64,000 bases of DNA from the NCBI GenBank assembly GCA_964007875.1, contig CAXGAH010000007.1, forward strand, positions 25,605 through 89,604, in the 5' to 3' direction. This document shows, piece after piece, positions 28,002 through 36,672 of the stretch; the stretch's first letter is position 1, and every line of letters starts with the position of its first letter. The translations under genes were made by a program, and so were the position numbers. A model generated the notes under the pieces. That model had not been told where the DNA came from and did no database searches. It was given only the letters and a program-made list of their open reading frames with translations. This stretch comes from UBA1275 sp002323515 (GTDB lineage: Bacteria; Bacteroidota; Rhodothermia; Balneolales; Balneolaceae).

Positions 28002-29593
28002 GTTTTAAGAAGTTCTAAGGCTACTTTTCGGTCATCAAAAGGATGCTTGACACCCTCTACTTCCTGATAATCCTCATGTCCTTTACCGGCAATGACTATG
28101 ATGTCATCCGCCGTAGCTAAGTGCAAGGCCAAGGCAATGGCTTTCGCTCGATCGACTTCACTGCGAATCTGATTTGTTCTAAACGCTTCACTGAAGCCCG
28201 AACAAATTTCCTCAATAATAAACTCTGGTGCTTCAGATCGAGGATTATCCGTAGTTACAATGGCTATATCACACCATTTCTCACATGCTTGAGCCATTAA
28301 TGGTCGCTTGGCCGCATCCCGATCGCCACCTGCCCCAAAGACAACCAAGAACTTTTGATGGGGTTCTTTTAATTCAGCCAAGGTGGAACAAATATTTTCT
28401 AGAGCATCAGGTGTATGGGCATAATCGACAAATACGCAAGGATAACGCTCGCCATTTTCGATGCTCACTCGTTCTAATCGTCCCGGAGCGCCTCGAAAGC
28501 TCTGGCTATATTTTTCTAGTTCAATGGTGTCAATACCCAATAATTGTGCTGCGGTTATTGCCTGAAGGGCGTTATAAGCATTAAACAAGCCTACCAATGG
28601 AAGTTCCCATCGTGTGTTGGCAGTTATTTCTGATAAAGTGGTGCCGTGTAATCCCAATGTTTCTACGTTGTACCTTCGCCCCTGAGCCCATGAAGGCAGG
28701 GGGGGACAGGTTGATATATGCTGCTTTACTGTAGACCTGTGCTGCATTAATTGACCGCCCTCGGTATCCAGTAACCCGAGAGAGAAAATTTGGGCGTCAG
28801 TGTCTTGAATCATAAACCCACTATAAGGGTCATCAGCGTTGATAATAGCCCAAGACCCCGGCTTTAAATCATTGAACAATTTCTTTTTTGCCGTCATGTA
28901 GGATTCAAAATCATCATGGTAGTCTAAATGATCATGGGTGATATTGGTGAATATGGCTATGGTGAAGGGGATTCCTTGCACTCTGTACTGGTCCAAGGCA
29001 TGCGAGGAAACCTCCATGACCAAGTGGGTGCTGCCTGCATTCACCATAGCTTGCATGTCATTGGCCAGCTCAATGGGGTCGGAGGTTGTAAGTGAGGAGG
29101 GTATTTCCTCATCTAAAATTCGTTTGGACACCGTGCCCAATAAACTCACTGCTTTACCTGAACGTAATAGGAGTTCGTACAATAAGGTAGCTGTAGTGGT
29201 TTTTCCATTAGTGCCAGTTATTCCAATAACCTGTAAACGCTGCCACGGATCACCGGCGAAGGCTTGAGCTAGGGGACCTACAATTTCACGTGTATTTGCT
29301 ACTTGCATGTAATTATCGACCTCAGGATAGCTTTCAGGAGACTCTTCACCAATAACGAGTAGATTGGGTATGCGCGCTAGTGCACTAATGAAGGTATGGC
29401 CATCCACTTTTGTGCCTCGTATGGCTATAAACACCACTGAGGAGCTCACCTTTCTGGAATCCTGACTAAGGTGGGTGTAGACCCCCTCGGGATACTTAAT
29501 ACGCTTAACTAAGGGCTGACAAACTACTTGGATGTCTTGGGTGCTCAACGAGCGTGAGACTAAAGGAGAGCTAGCTGATGGTGTATGACTCAC
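27983..29593 (-). CDS. murE: UDP-MurNAc-tripeptide synthetase (meso-DAP type)
   Basis: Mur ligase that adds the third stem-peptide residue; 536 residues. The P-loop ITGTNGKTTTATLLYEL (~134-150) and the carbamylated-lysine region are present. The substrate motif reads TTDNPRSEAP: DNPR is characteristic of meso-diaminopimelate-adding enzymes, as opposed to the lysine-type signature (established knowledge). So the cell wall is predicted to be DAP-type. Four-base overlap with ftsI, 19-base overlap with mraY. Confidence 0.97.
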   Translation of the reverse strand: MSHTPSASSPLVSRSLSTQDIQVVCQPLVKRIKYPEGVYTHLSQDSRKVSSSVVFIAIRGTKVDGHTFISALARIPNLLVIGEESPESYPEVDNYMQVANTREIVGPLAQAFAGDPWQRLQVIGITGTNGKTTTATLLYELLLRSGKAVSLLGTVSKRILDEEIPSSLTTSDPIELANDMQAMVNAGSTHLVMEVSSHALDQYRVQGIPFTIAIFTNITHDHLDYHDDFESYMTAKKKLFNDLKPGSWAIINADDPYSGFMIQDTDAQIFSLGLLDTEGGQLMQHRSTVKQHISTCPPLPSWAQGRRYNVETLGLHGTTLSEITANTRWELPLVGLFNAYNALQAITAAQLLGIDTIELEKYSQSFRGAPGRLERVSIENGERYPCVFVDYAHTPDALENICSTLAELKEPHQKFLVVFGAGGDRDAAKRPLMAQACEKWCDIAIVTTDNPRSEAPEFIIEEICSGFSEAFRTNQIRSEVDRAKAIALALHLATADDIIVIAGKGHEDYQEVEGVKHPFDDRKVALELLKTWKEAA

Positions 29594-31788
29594 TGCTGCC
29601 TCCCTGTTTTTTTACTAATTTGTTCGAATGAGCGTGCCTTGCCCCGAATTGTTACCGTTCTTCCGGGAAGAGTGTACTCACCGGCAAGTGGAAATTGTGC
29701 GTAAATGGTCCCGGAACCAACACGTTGTGTCTTAAGACCTAATTCAGCCAACATGGTGTGGGCTGTTCGCATGCTCATTCCGCGCACATCGGGAAGTGCA
29801 ATGCGTTCAATCTCTTCGGTACTTGCTTCTCTCAATGCTGTTTTTGGATCCTTGTGAGGATTTAAGAGGCTTGATTTAGTCTGAGCATTAAGGCGTAATC
29901 GGGTTTTTGCAAAAAGAGTGTCCCCAGGGGCTGGCTGCTGATCTACAATCCAATCGCCTTCACCCTCCATCTCAAAAGGAATATATAGGGATTCCAATAA
30001 TTCTTCGGCTCGATTAGGTGATAAGCCTAACAAGGAGGGAGCAATAGCAAAGGTATTTCTTTTGTTCTTTTGTTGCACCAATTGTTGTTGTAGGTCTTGG
30101 TCCAAACCGGCAATACGCAGGGCTACCTGCTTAAAAATTGGGCCCGCAGTATATCCACCATATCCTATGGGTTTTGGCTCGTCTAACATGATATAGATAA
30201 CATATTTGGGAGCTTCTACAGGGAAAAAGCCAACAAAAGAACCTCTATAACGATTGGAGTACACCCCATTGACCACTTTCTTAGCCGTTCCTGTTTTACC
30301 TGCAATACGTAGACCTGGTATTTGGGCTAAATCCCCAGTTCCTGAATCACTAACAACACTTTCAAAAACGGGATAAAGGTGATCCAGGGTTTTAGCTTTG
30401 GCTACCTTACGAATCCGGGTTGGTTGGAATTGTTCAACGATTTTACCATTTGAATTCGTTATTTCCCTCACTAAATAAGGACGCATCAAATCACTCCGAT
30501 TAGCAAAAGCAGCGTAGGCTTGAGTAGTTTGCATAGGGGTAGCAAGAAGCTCATAACCATGGGACATCCAAGGCAAACTTACCAAACTCCATTCGAAGGG
30601 TTTTGCCATACGTCCACTTTCTTCCCCTGCAATATCCACATGAGTGGGGGTTCCAAAACCTAAATTACGAGCATATTGGTAGAAAGTATCATTATCCAAT
30701 CGCATGGCTATTTCAGCGGTAGCCACGTTGGACGACTGTTGAATCACCTCTGCAAAGTTCATAGTCCCTAATGGATCGTGATCTCGTAAGGTAAGACCGT
30801 GAATTTGAACAGCCCCGTCTTCGGGTGTTTCGAAAAGTTCTCCTTCCTCAATCACCCCCTGTTCTACGGCTGCAATGGCGGTGACTAACTTAAAGGTAGA
30901 ACCCGGTTCTACCATATCTGCTATGGCAAAATTTCGCCGATTTTCTTCATTAGTATCTCCAGGAACATTAGGGTCATAGCTTGGGTAATTGGCCATAGCC
31001 AAGATTTCGCCCGTGGTAGGGTCCATGATTATCCCAGTACCATAGTTGGCCTTAAATCGTTGAACCCCAACTTGTAACTCATCTTCTAAAATAGCTTGGA
31101 TGGAAGCGTCAATCGTGGTGTGTAAATCATAACCCTCGATGGGTAATTTTGTTGGTGCTCCAACGTATTCAAATACACGTTGAAGTGCATCTTTACGCAC
31201 TTGTTGCACACCATCAACCCCTCTTAGTTCTTTATCGTAATGAGACTCGAGGCCAATCCGTCCTATCATTTCATGATTTACAAAGCCCATAGTATGAGCG
31301 GCAAGCGAGCCAAAGGTATAACTGCGGCGATAGTTTTCTTCTAAAATAACCCCTCGTATTCCAAGAGTGGCTAGTTGCTCCTTTTGCGAGCCATTCATGT
31401 TTTTTTCCATCACCACGTAACGGGACCGTGCAGGAGCCTCGTTTAGAATACCTTGGTAATAGGTGTTGCCTTTACCAGTAGTTCGGCCCAATGTTACCAA
31501 TACCGTGTCTATGTGCGCCTGCGTCATCCCTGGTACTTTGGGGTCTAAGGCCATTTTGTAGTCTACGGTGTTGGTAGCTAGCAGGGTGCCATTTCGGTCG
31601 TAAATATTACCACGTTCTGCAGGTATAGATATTTCTGTGATGGCTTGCTTATTCCAAAGCTGACGAAGTTCATCACCCTCAATGAAATTAATCCTAACCA
31701 ATTGAACCAATAATGCCACTGGTAGTAAAAATAGGATACCTAGCACAACAAACATCCGACCCATTATGGCACCTCTAAATTCCTGCAT
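29590..31788 (-). CDS. ftsI: Division transpeptidase FtsI/PBP3 with PASTA repeats
   Basis: Class B penicillin-binding protein, 732 residues. It has an N-terminal membrane anchor (about 10-30, MFVVLGILFLLPVALLVQL), a PBP dimer domain, then a transpeptidase with the three motifs: STFK in PGSTFKLVTA (nucleophile Ser), SSN in QQSSNVATAEIA, and KTGT in AGKTGTAKKV. The C-terminal ~130 residues contain two PASTA-like units, the last being PDVRGMSMRTAHTMLAELGL. PASTA tails are found in SpoVD/PBP2x and in FCB-group FtsI, not in the enterobacterial form. Starts directly next to the ftsL stop. Confidence 0.96.
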   Translation of the reverse strand: MQEFRGAIMGRMFVVLGILFLLPVALLVQLVRINFIEGDELRQLWNKQAITEISIPAERGNIYDRNGTLLATNTVDYKMALDPKVPGMTQAHIDTVLVTLGRTTGKGNTYYQGILNEAPARSRYVVMEKNMNGSQKEQLATLGIRGVILEENYRRSYTFGSLAAHTMGFVNHEMIGRIGLESHYDKELRGVDGVQQVRKDALQRVFEYVGAPTKLPIEGYDLHTTIDASIQAILEDELQVGVQRFKANYGTGIIMDPTTGEILAMANYPSYDPNVPGDTNEENRRNFAIADMVEPGSTFKLVTAIAAVEQGVIEEGELFETPEDGAVQIHGLTLRDHDPLGTMNFAEVIQQSSNVATAEIAMRLDNDTFYQYARNLGFGTPTHVDIAGEESGRMAKPFEWSLVSLPWMSHGYELLATPMQTTQAYAAFANRSDLMRPYLVREITNSNGKIVEQFQPTRIRKVAKAKTLDHLYPVFESVVSDSGTGDLAQIPGLRIAGKTGTAKKVVNGVYSNRYRGSFVGFFPVEAPKYVIYIMLDEPKPIGYGGYTAGPIFKQVALRIAGLDQDLQQQLVQQKNKRNTFAIAPSLLGLSPNRAEELLESLYIPFEMEGEGDWIVDQQPAPGDTLFAKTRLRLNAQTKSSLLNPHKDPKTALREASTEEIERIALPDVRGMSMRTAHTMLAELGLKTQRVGSGTIYAQFPLAGEYTLPGRTVTIRGKARSFEQISKKTGRQQ

Positions 31789-32187
31789 TTATTGGCCCTC
31801 CAATATTTGGTCGGCTGGCCCAGCATTGATAAAGCCTAATTCTCTGGCCTTACGATAAATATTTGCAGGGCCTTTCATCCGATCGTATCGAAGTTTTAGC
31901 TCATCATAAACTTGCTGGGTCTGTTCGTATTCTCTTTGGAGCTGTTGAACCTGTCCAAGGAGCTCTTGGGTAGCGAATACATGCGTTAAATAGATAAATC
32001 CAAAAATTGCTGCTACCAGAGTGAAGGCAATAATTTTGGTAGGTTTGAAGGCCGATAACTTGATTCCAGTTCCTTGGCCAATATTTTTACTGGTTTTTTG
32101 AGATGGAGAGGGTATGGAATCAGTGGAATTGATTTTTCTGAGGTTTGGCTTCATGTTCTGCCTATGCAGGGGGGACGATACCATCAT
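31789..32187 (-). CDS. ftsL: FtsL-like cell division protein
   Basis: 132-residue bitopic protein between rsmH and ftsI, the canonical ftsL place. A polar ~50-residue head precedes one membrane helix (about 53-70, IIAFTLVAAIFGFIYLTHVF), followed by a periplasmic coiled coil (LLGQVQQLQREYEQTQQVYDELKLRYDRM). The end is NIYRKARELGFINAGP, the A-less-G-F pattern seen in FtsL/FtsB-like proteins. An ATG at codon 12 is an alternative start. The call rests on topology and position as much as sequence. Confidence 0.88.
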   Translation of the reverse strand: MMVSSPLHRQNMKPNLRKINSTDSIPSPSQKTSKNIGQGTGIKLSAFKPTKIIAFTLVAAIFGFIYLTHVFATQELLGQVQQLQREYEQTQQVYDELKLRYDRMKGPANIYRKARELGFINAGPADQILEGQ

Positions 32188-33110
32188 GAGCCAGGGTCTC
32201 CTACTTTTTCAGCTACTCTAAGTTTAGCACTTCGAGAGGCTGGGTTTCGATCAATTTCTTGATCGTTCGGGGTAATTACCTGCCGGTTGATGGGCGTTAG
32301 GGGACAGACAGGGTTACCATAAAAATCTTTTTCGATGATCCCTTCAAAATTTCCACTCTTTATGAAGTTTTTAACCAATCGATCTTCGAGTGAGTGATAG
32401 CTCATAACCACCATTCTACCACCCGGGGCCAATAGCTTAAGTCCTTGTTGTAAGACTTGCTTTAGCACCTCTAATTCTTGATTCACCTCAATACGAATAG
32501 CCTGAAATACTCTAGCTAAGCTTTTTATTCTAAACTTAGAGGGTACTTGTTCACTAATAATAGTGGAGAGCTCTTGAGTACTTTCTATTGGACGGGCATC
32601 AATGATACTTTGGGCAATTTTCCGACTACCGCGCTCTTCTCCATAATGAAATATGAGATCTCTTAGTCGTTCGTAATCGTAGGTATTCACTACATCATAC
32701 GCAGTTAGGCCTGTGTAGGTTCCCATTCTCATGTCAAGGGGACCTTCTTGCTGAAAACTAAATCCTCTATCAGCTTCTTTGAGTTGATGCGTGGAAACTC
32801 CTAAATCTAAAAGGATTCCGGCTACCTGACCTTTAAAGGGGGGAGGTAAAAGAGTGGACAGGTAGCCGAAGTTTCCTTTAAAAATCGTGCATCTGGGGTC
32901 TTCCCCAATACGCTGGCTTGCTGCATCAATAGCTTGTTGGTCTTGATCTACTCCAAAAACCCTCGCTTGTGGACCTAATTTCTCCAATATAGCTAAGGTA
33001 TGGCCACCACCGCCCAAGGTCGCGTCAATATAGCTGCCGTTTGGGTCAGTAATTAAATGCTCAATGCATTCTTGGAGCATTACCGGTATATGTTCATAAT
33101 ATGTAGTCAT
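32184..33110 (-). CDS. rsmH: 16S rRNA (cytosine1402-N4)-methyltransferase
   Basis: SAM-dependent methyltransferase (MraW) modifying C1402 in the ribosomal decoding centre; ~308 residues. Visible are YYEHIPVMLQECIEHL at the N terminus, the SAM-binding DATLGGGGHT (~32-41), GILLDLGVSTHQL, DMRMG and YHSLEDRLVK. Two starts are possible: the ATG at 33110, right after the mraZ TAA (TAATATG), which gives the normal MTTYYEHIPVML N terminus, and an ATG at 33122 inside the mraZ end. I chose 33110. Confidence 0.97.
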   Translation of the reverse strand: MTTYYEHIPVMLQECIEHLITDPNGSYIDATLGGGGHTLAILEKLGPQARVFGVDQDQQAIDAASQRIGEDPRCTIFKGNFGYLSTLLPPPFKGQVAGILLDLGVSTHQLKEADRGFSFQQEGPLDMRMGTYTGLTAYDVVNTYDYERLRDLIFHYGEERGSRKIAQSIIDARPIESTQELSTIISEQVPSKFRIKSLARVFQAIRIEVNQELEVLKQVLQQGLKLLAPGGRMVVMSYHSLEDRLVKNFIKSGNFEGIIEKDFYGNPVCPLTPINRQVITPNDQEIDRNPASRSAKLRVAEKVGDPGS

Positions 33111-33111
33111 A

Positions 33112-33579
33112 TTATTCACCATCGATACCGGAACTGCCTCCCATTACTTGTTCAAAAATGGCTTCAAAAGCATCGGGATCTAAATCGGCGTCAACATTTT
33201 CGAGGACGTCGGGGGACCAAATCTCGATGTATTGCCCTATACCAATGAAAATAGCTTTTCCATCGATTTGGGCATATTTGGTATGCTCAGTGGGGAGAGC
33301 AATACGATGTTGTTTGTCCAAAGCGGCGTCTTCGGCGTAGCGTAAGAAGTTCCGTTTAGCAATTCGGCCAGCTCGGGTAAAATTGTTGGCCTTAGAGAGG
33401 GTTTCTTCCACGTCACGCCACTCGTTTTCGGGGTATAAATAAAGACAGGTTTCTAATCCACGCACCACAACAAAGCGTTCTTGAGCGTCTGGACTCAACA
33501 CTTTTCGCATTTTAGCCGGGAAGGCTATGCGGCCTTTTGCATCTATACTATGCTCGTATTGACCTTTGAAACTATGCAA
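33112..33579 (-). CDS. mraZ: Transcriptional regulator/division protein MraZ
   Basis: AbrB-like double-swapped-hairpin DNA-binding protein that represses its own dcw operon. From the TTG at 33579 it has 155 residues, the usual length, and begins LHSFKGQYEHSIDAKGRIAFPAKMR, the first half-domain with the DxKGR motif. The second copy reads ALDKQHRIALPTEH. A longer frame opens with GTG at 33633, but that codon sits inside the MraZ operator and the extra 18 residues have no family match. No ATG is available at the expected place and no good Shine-Dalgarno is seen, so the TTG start is a reasoned choice, not certain. Confidence 0.93.
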   Translation of the reverse strand: MHSFKGQYEHSIDAKGRIAFPAKMRKVLSPDAQERFVVVRGLETCLYLYPENEWRDVEETLSKANNFTRAGRIAKRNFLRYAEDAALDKQHRIALPTEHTKYAQIDGKAIFIGIGQYIEIWSPDVLENVDADLDPDAFEAIFEQVMGGSSGIDGE

Positions 33580-33627
33580 GGTGACTAAACGTGGAATTAT
33601 GATTGCTTTTTTTGGGTGAAAGATAGT

Positions 33628-33653
33628 CCCCACTATCTCCCACTTTACCCCAC
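33628..33653 (-). promoter_or_regulatory. MraZ operator (three GTGGGR repeats)
   Basis: On the - strand three copies of GTGGGR lie at exact 10-base spacing: GTGGGG (33653-33648), GTGGGA (33643-33638) and GTGGGG (33633-33628), separated by four A/T-rich bases each. This matches the established MraZ recognition pattern (TGGGN repeats one helical turn apart) and implies autorepression of the whole division operon. Confidence 0.93.
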
Positions 33654-33683
33654 AATGTACCCTAATTTTCTATAATCTGTCAA
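33654..33683 (-). promoter_or_regulatory. Probable promoter of the dcw operon
   Basis: A perfect TTGACA (33683-33678) is followed after 18 bases by TACATT (33659-33654), which directly abuts the first MraZ repeat. The -10 also resembles the Bacteroidota TAnnTTTG element. Bound MraZ would occlude the start site. Confidence 0.65.
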
Positions 33684-33778
33684 GAAAAAAACACTGAGAA
33701 GTAAAAAAATACCAAACTGATGTAATTAGAACCTGTATATAAGGTGTATTTCTTGATGGTATTCATTGAAAAGGAAAA

Positions 33779-33829
33779 GGCAGAAAAGGCAGAAATCAAA
33801 CAGTTGAAGTGAAACAGTTGAGGCAGAAA
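33779..33829. repeat. Short direct repeats between metX and the dcw promoter
   Basis: GGCAGAAA occurs three times (33779, 33788, 33822) and AAACAGTTGA twice (33798 and 33812, 14 bases apart) within 51 bases. They lie about 100 bases upstream of the dcw promoter. They could be a regulator site or simple sequence drift. Confidence 0.5.
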
Positions 33830-33847
33830 AAGTAGGGATGGGATAGC

Positions 33848-33880
33848 AAAAAAATGAGACAACTATCTATGCATAGTCTC
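33848..33880 (-). terminator. Terminator downstream of metX
   Basis: On the - strand GAGACTAT pairs with ATAG..TCTC (bulged stem, 33880-33856), followed by ATTTTTTTG. It separates the methionine operon from the dcw promoter on the same strand. Confidence 0.6.
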
Positions 33881-33916
33881 TGGAATGTATCTGCAAATTC
33901 TTACGTAACCGTACTG

Positions 33917-33938
33917 GAAAATCTACCTTCTTAGGTAG
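33917..33938 (-). terminator. Weak hairpin at the metX stop codon
   Basis: CTACC/GGTAG hairpin on the - strand overlapping the last codons and TAA of metX, followed only by ATTTTCC. It may assist the stronger terminator about 40 bases further on. Confidence 0.4.
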
Positions 33939-34965
33939 TCGCTAGAAAACGGGACAATATTTGGGTGAGCTGATCAAATTCGATTAAAAAGGCATCGTGA
34001 CCATAGGGGGATTCCAGTGCCGTAAATTGGCCATTGGGCAAGAGCTGGGCTAGATCCTTTTGCTCTGAAATCGGATACAAAGCGTCGGATAGTATACCAA
34101 CCACATGAATGGGGATAGTTAGCTGCTTGGCCACTTCTTTAAAACTACTACGATCTCTGGATATATCATGGGTATCCATAGATCGAGTGAGTCGCTCATA
34201 ACTAAGAGCATCGAATCGTTTATTGAGTTTCTGCCCTTGATAATCTAGGTAGGATTCGACCTGGTAGTAGGGATCATTGGTAATCTCATGGATATCTCTG
34301 CCGAACTTGGTTTCATAATCCTCAGGTGAGCGGTAGGTCATCATGCCAATTTGCCGCGCCAAAGCAAGCCCTTGGCTTGGTGGCGCTTCAGCGGTATACC
34401 AACCTGCCTTCCAGTGTGGATCCTGGTATATAGCCTGCCTTTGTAAATGACTAAGTCCGATGGACCAGGCCGTGTGTGCTTTACCCATCGCCATCAAGAA
34501 AGTACGTTGAATTCTAGGGTCTATGAGGGCAAATTCTAGAGCAATCATACCGCCCATCGATCCTCCAATTGCACATTGGATGGAATTAATCTGGAGGTGA
34601 TTTAGTAGATGTTGTTCCATTTGAACGATATCTCGTATGCTCAGCACAGGGAAATCAGGACCATAGGCTTTATGTGTTTGAGGGTTTAGGCTTTGAGGTC
34701 CGGTAGAGCCATAACAACTACCCGGGGTATTGATGCATAGAACATAGTGATGATCTAAATCAATAGGACTTTCCTGGGAAAAAAAACCGTGAAACCAATC
34801 CTCAGCGTTGCTATCTCCCGTTAACGCATGAAAAATGAGTATCACATTATCACCATTCTTGTTCAAGCTGCCCCAGCTATGATAGCCGAGTTCAAACTCC
34901 TTAAATACAAAACCGGATTCGGTCGTGTATGTTTCGGATACAAGTAATGTATTCTGGATACTCAT
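33931..34965 (-). CDS. metX: Homoserine O-acetyltransferase
   Basis: Alpha/beta-hydrolase-fold acyltransferase making O-acetylhomoserine for methionine synthesis; 344 residues. Visible are the family oxyanion region HALTGDSNAEDW, CINTPGSCYGSTGPQS, the nucleophile elbow GGSMGGMIAL (catalytic Ser, ~135-144), the aspartate region GILSDALYP and the C-terminal catalytic histidine in SPYGHDAFLIE. It is the second gene of the SAM-riboswitch operon, 49 bases after metY. Acetyl versus succinyl use cannot be proven from sequence, but pairing with an O-acetylhomoserine sulfhydrylase favours acetyl. Confidence 0.95.
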   Translation of the reverse strand: MSIQNTLLVSETYTTESGFVFKEFELGYHSWGSLNKNGDNVILIFHALTGDSNAEDWFHGFFSQESPIDLDHHYVLCINTPGSCYGSTGPQSLNPQTHKAYGPDFPVLSIRDIVQMEQHLLNHLQINSIQCAIGGSMGGMIALEFALIDPRIQRTFLMAMGKAHTAWSIGLSHLQRQAIYQDPHWKAGWYTAEAPPSQGLALARQIGMMTYRSPEDYETKFGRDIHEITNDPYYQVESYLDYQGQKLNKRFDALSYERLTRSMDTHDISRDRSSFKEVAKQLTIPIHVVGILSDALYPISEQKDLAQLLPNGQFTALESPYGHDAFLIEFDQLTQILSRFLATT

Positions 34966-35014
34966 TCTTCTACATCTGTTATGAAAGCCAACGGGTCAAT
35001 TGAATTAAGAGGGG

Positions 35015-36328
35015 TTAAATTTTTGCCAAAGCTAAATCAAAGTCCTCTTTTATGTCATCAATATGTTCGATGCCTACGGACACTCGAATGAGATCAGAGC
35101 TAACTCCACTGGCTTCCTGTTCGGCTTTACTGAGTTGTTGGTGAGTAGTGGATGATGGGTGAATAACTAAGGTTTTAGCATCCCCAACATTAGCTAGGTG
35201 GCTGGCTAATTGTACCTCATTTATGAAGGTTTTAGCCGCTTCATAACCGCCTTTTACACCAAAGGTGAACAGTGTTCCAAACTGGCCATTTTTAAGATAC
35301 TTTTTTGCTCGTTCATGGTAGGGGTGGTCTTCTAATCCATTATAATTTACCCAAGCAATTTTATCGTGGTGGTGTAGGAAATTCGCTAGAGCTAGCGCAT
35401 TTGAGGTGTGTCGTTCTACTCTTAAGGATAAGGTTTCCAAGCCTTGCAACAGCAAAAAGCTATTGAAAGGTGATAGGGCAGGACCAACATCTCGTAGTCC
35501 TTCTACCCGTGCGCGGATGGCAAGGGCTATGTTCCCAAAAGGGCCGTTCGAGCCAAATATTTCCCAGAAATTGATTCCATGGTACCCTGGAGCTGGATCG
35601 GTGAACAAAGGATAGCGACCATTCCCCCAATTAAAATTACCTGCATCTACTATTACTCCACCAACAGAGGTGCCGTGACCTCCAATCCATTTGGTAGCTG
35701 ACTCAGTTACAATATTGGCTCCATGGGCAATAGGTTGTACCAGGGCCCCGCCAGCTCCAAAGGTATTATCAACAACCAAGGCGATACCGTATTTTTGCCC
35801 AAGCTGTGCAAGTCCTTCAAAGTCGGCCACATTTCCTCTGGGGTTTCCTATAGATTCTACATAGATGGCCTTGGTATCGTCATCGATTAATTGTTCAAAG
35901 GCTTCTACGGTATCTTCGTCAGCAAAACGAACTTGAATGCCTAAGCGTGGAAGGGTAACCTTGAACTGATTGTAGGTTCCACCATAAAGATTTTGGGTAG
36001 ATAAAATGTTATCGCCAGCTTGGGCTATGGTGGTGATAGCTAAAAACTGAGCTGATTGGCCAGAGGCCGTGGCCACAGCTGCAGCCCCGCCTTCCAATGC
36101 TGCAATTCTTTGCTCAAATACATCGGTGGTGGGATTCATAATTCGGGTATAAATATTCCCGAATTCTTTTAGTCCAAATAGATTGGCTGCATGATCGGTA
36201 TCCTTAAAGGTATATGAGGTAGTTTGGTAGATGGGAACCGCCCGAGAACCAGTGGTTGGATCGGGCTGTTGCCCAGCGTGTAATTGTTTGGTTTCGAAAC
36301 GTAAATTACGTTCTGATAAAGTACTCAT
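35015..36328 (-). CDS. metY: O-acetylhomoserine sulfhydrylase (MetY type)
   Basis: PLP enzyme of the Cys/Met metabolism family, 437 residues. It forms homocysteine directly from O-acetylhomoserine and sulfide. Diagnostic segments are FETKQLHAGQQPDPTTGSRAVPIYQTTSY at the N terminus (parts), NIYTRIMNPT, EGGAAAVATASGQSAQ and the PLP-lysine region ESATKWIGGHGTSVGG (Lys at about residue 210). The long form with the 'HGTS(V)GG' lysine loop is typical of MetY/Met17 rather than MetB/MetC. It is the first gene after the SAM-I riboswitch, so it is expected to be shut off when SAM is plentiful. Confidence 0.96.
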   Translation of the reverse strand: MSTLSERNLRFETKQLHAGQQPDPTTGSRAVPIYQTTSYTFKDTDHAANLFGLKEFGNIYTRIMNPTTDVFEQRIAALEGGAAAVATASGQSAQFLAITTIAQAGDNILSTQNLYGGTYNQFKVTLPRLGIQVRFADEDTVEAFEQLIDDDTKAIYVESIGNPRGNVADFEGLAQLGQKYGIALVVDNTFGAGGALVQPIAHGANIVTESATKWIGGHGTSVGGVIVDAGNFNWGNGRYPLFTDPAPGYHGINFWEIFGSNGPFGNIALAIRARVEGLRDVGPALSPFNSFLLLQGLETLSLRVERHTSNALALANFLHHHDKIAWVNYNGLEDHPYHERAKKYLKNGQFGTLFTFGVKGGYEAAKTFINEVQLASHLANVGDAKTLVIHPSSTTHQQLSKAEQEASGVSSDLIRVSVGIEHIDDIKEDFDLALAKI

Positions 36329-36386
36329 AGTATTCGAATTAGATAAATGAATGTTATTTGTGAGTCATTAACATCGTGTATGAAAC

Positions 36387-36422
36387 GAAAAAAGCCTTGC
36401 TCGGATGAATTCGAACAGGGCT
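36387..36422 (-). terminator. Expression-platform terminator of the SAM-I riboswitch
   Basis: On the - strand AGCCCTGTTCG (36422-36412) pairs with CGAGCAAGGCT (36403-36393) through 11 positions including two G-U pairs, followed by six T. Formation is expected in the SAM-bound state. Confidence 0.9.
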
Positions 36423-36436
36423 TAACTATAAGCGGA

Positions 36437-36586
36437 TCGAACTCATCTTTCTTTGGATTGAACGATTCAATCACAAAGCAGGATGTGGCACCTTGTCTAT
36501 ACATGTGCTCGCCGTCGAGTGACATATATAGCCGGTTGCCAAGGTTTCACAGGGCCTGATCCCTCCGCCTTTCGTAATGAGAAGCT
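36437..36586 (-). promoter_or_regulatory. SAM-I (S-box) riboswitch controlling metY-metX
   Basis: Read on the - strand the conserved core is complete: AAAGGCGGAGGGATC, then GGCCCTGTGAAACC, TTGGCAACCGG, and downstream GGTGCCACATCCTGC. P1 is closed by CTCAT (from the 36580 region) with ATGAG (36446-36442). The 3' P1 strand can instead pair as GATGAGTTCGA with TCGAATTCATC (36414-36404), an 11-base antiterminator mutually exclusive with the terminator. This explains transcriptional repression of methionine synthesis by SAM. Confidence 0.97.
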
Positions 36587-36672
36587 AAACTTTTAAAGAA
36601 CATACAAGCTTAATGAGCTTGTGATACAATACTAACACTGTTCTACTTTTGATGCAAGAGCTAACGAAAAAA

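Noticed and set aside
36325..36525. 66-codon frame between metY and era
   Set aside because: Sits inside the SAM-I riboswitch and its terminator; RNA structure explains the sequence.
36604..36622. ACAAGCT/AGCTTGT hairpin as terminator of era
   Set aside because: Good stem but no T-run after it on either strand; could also be a regulator site.
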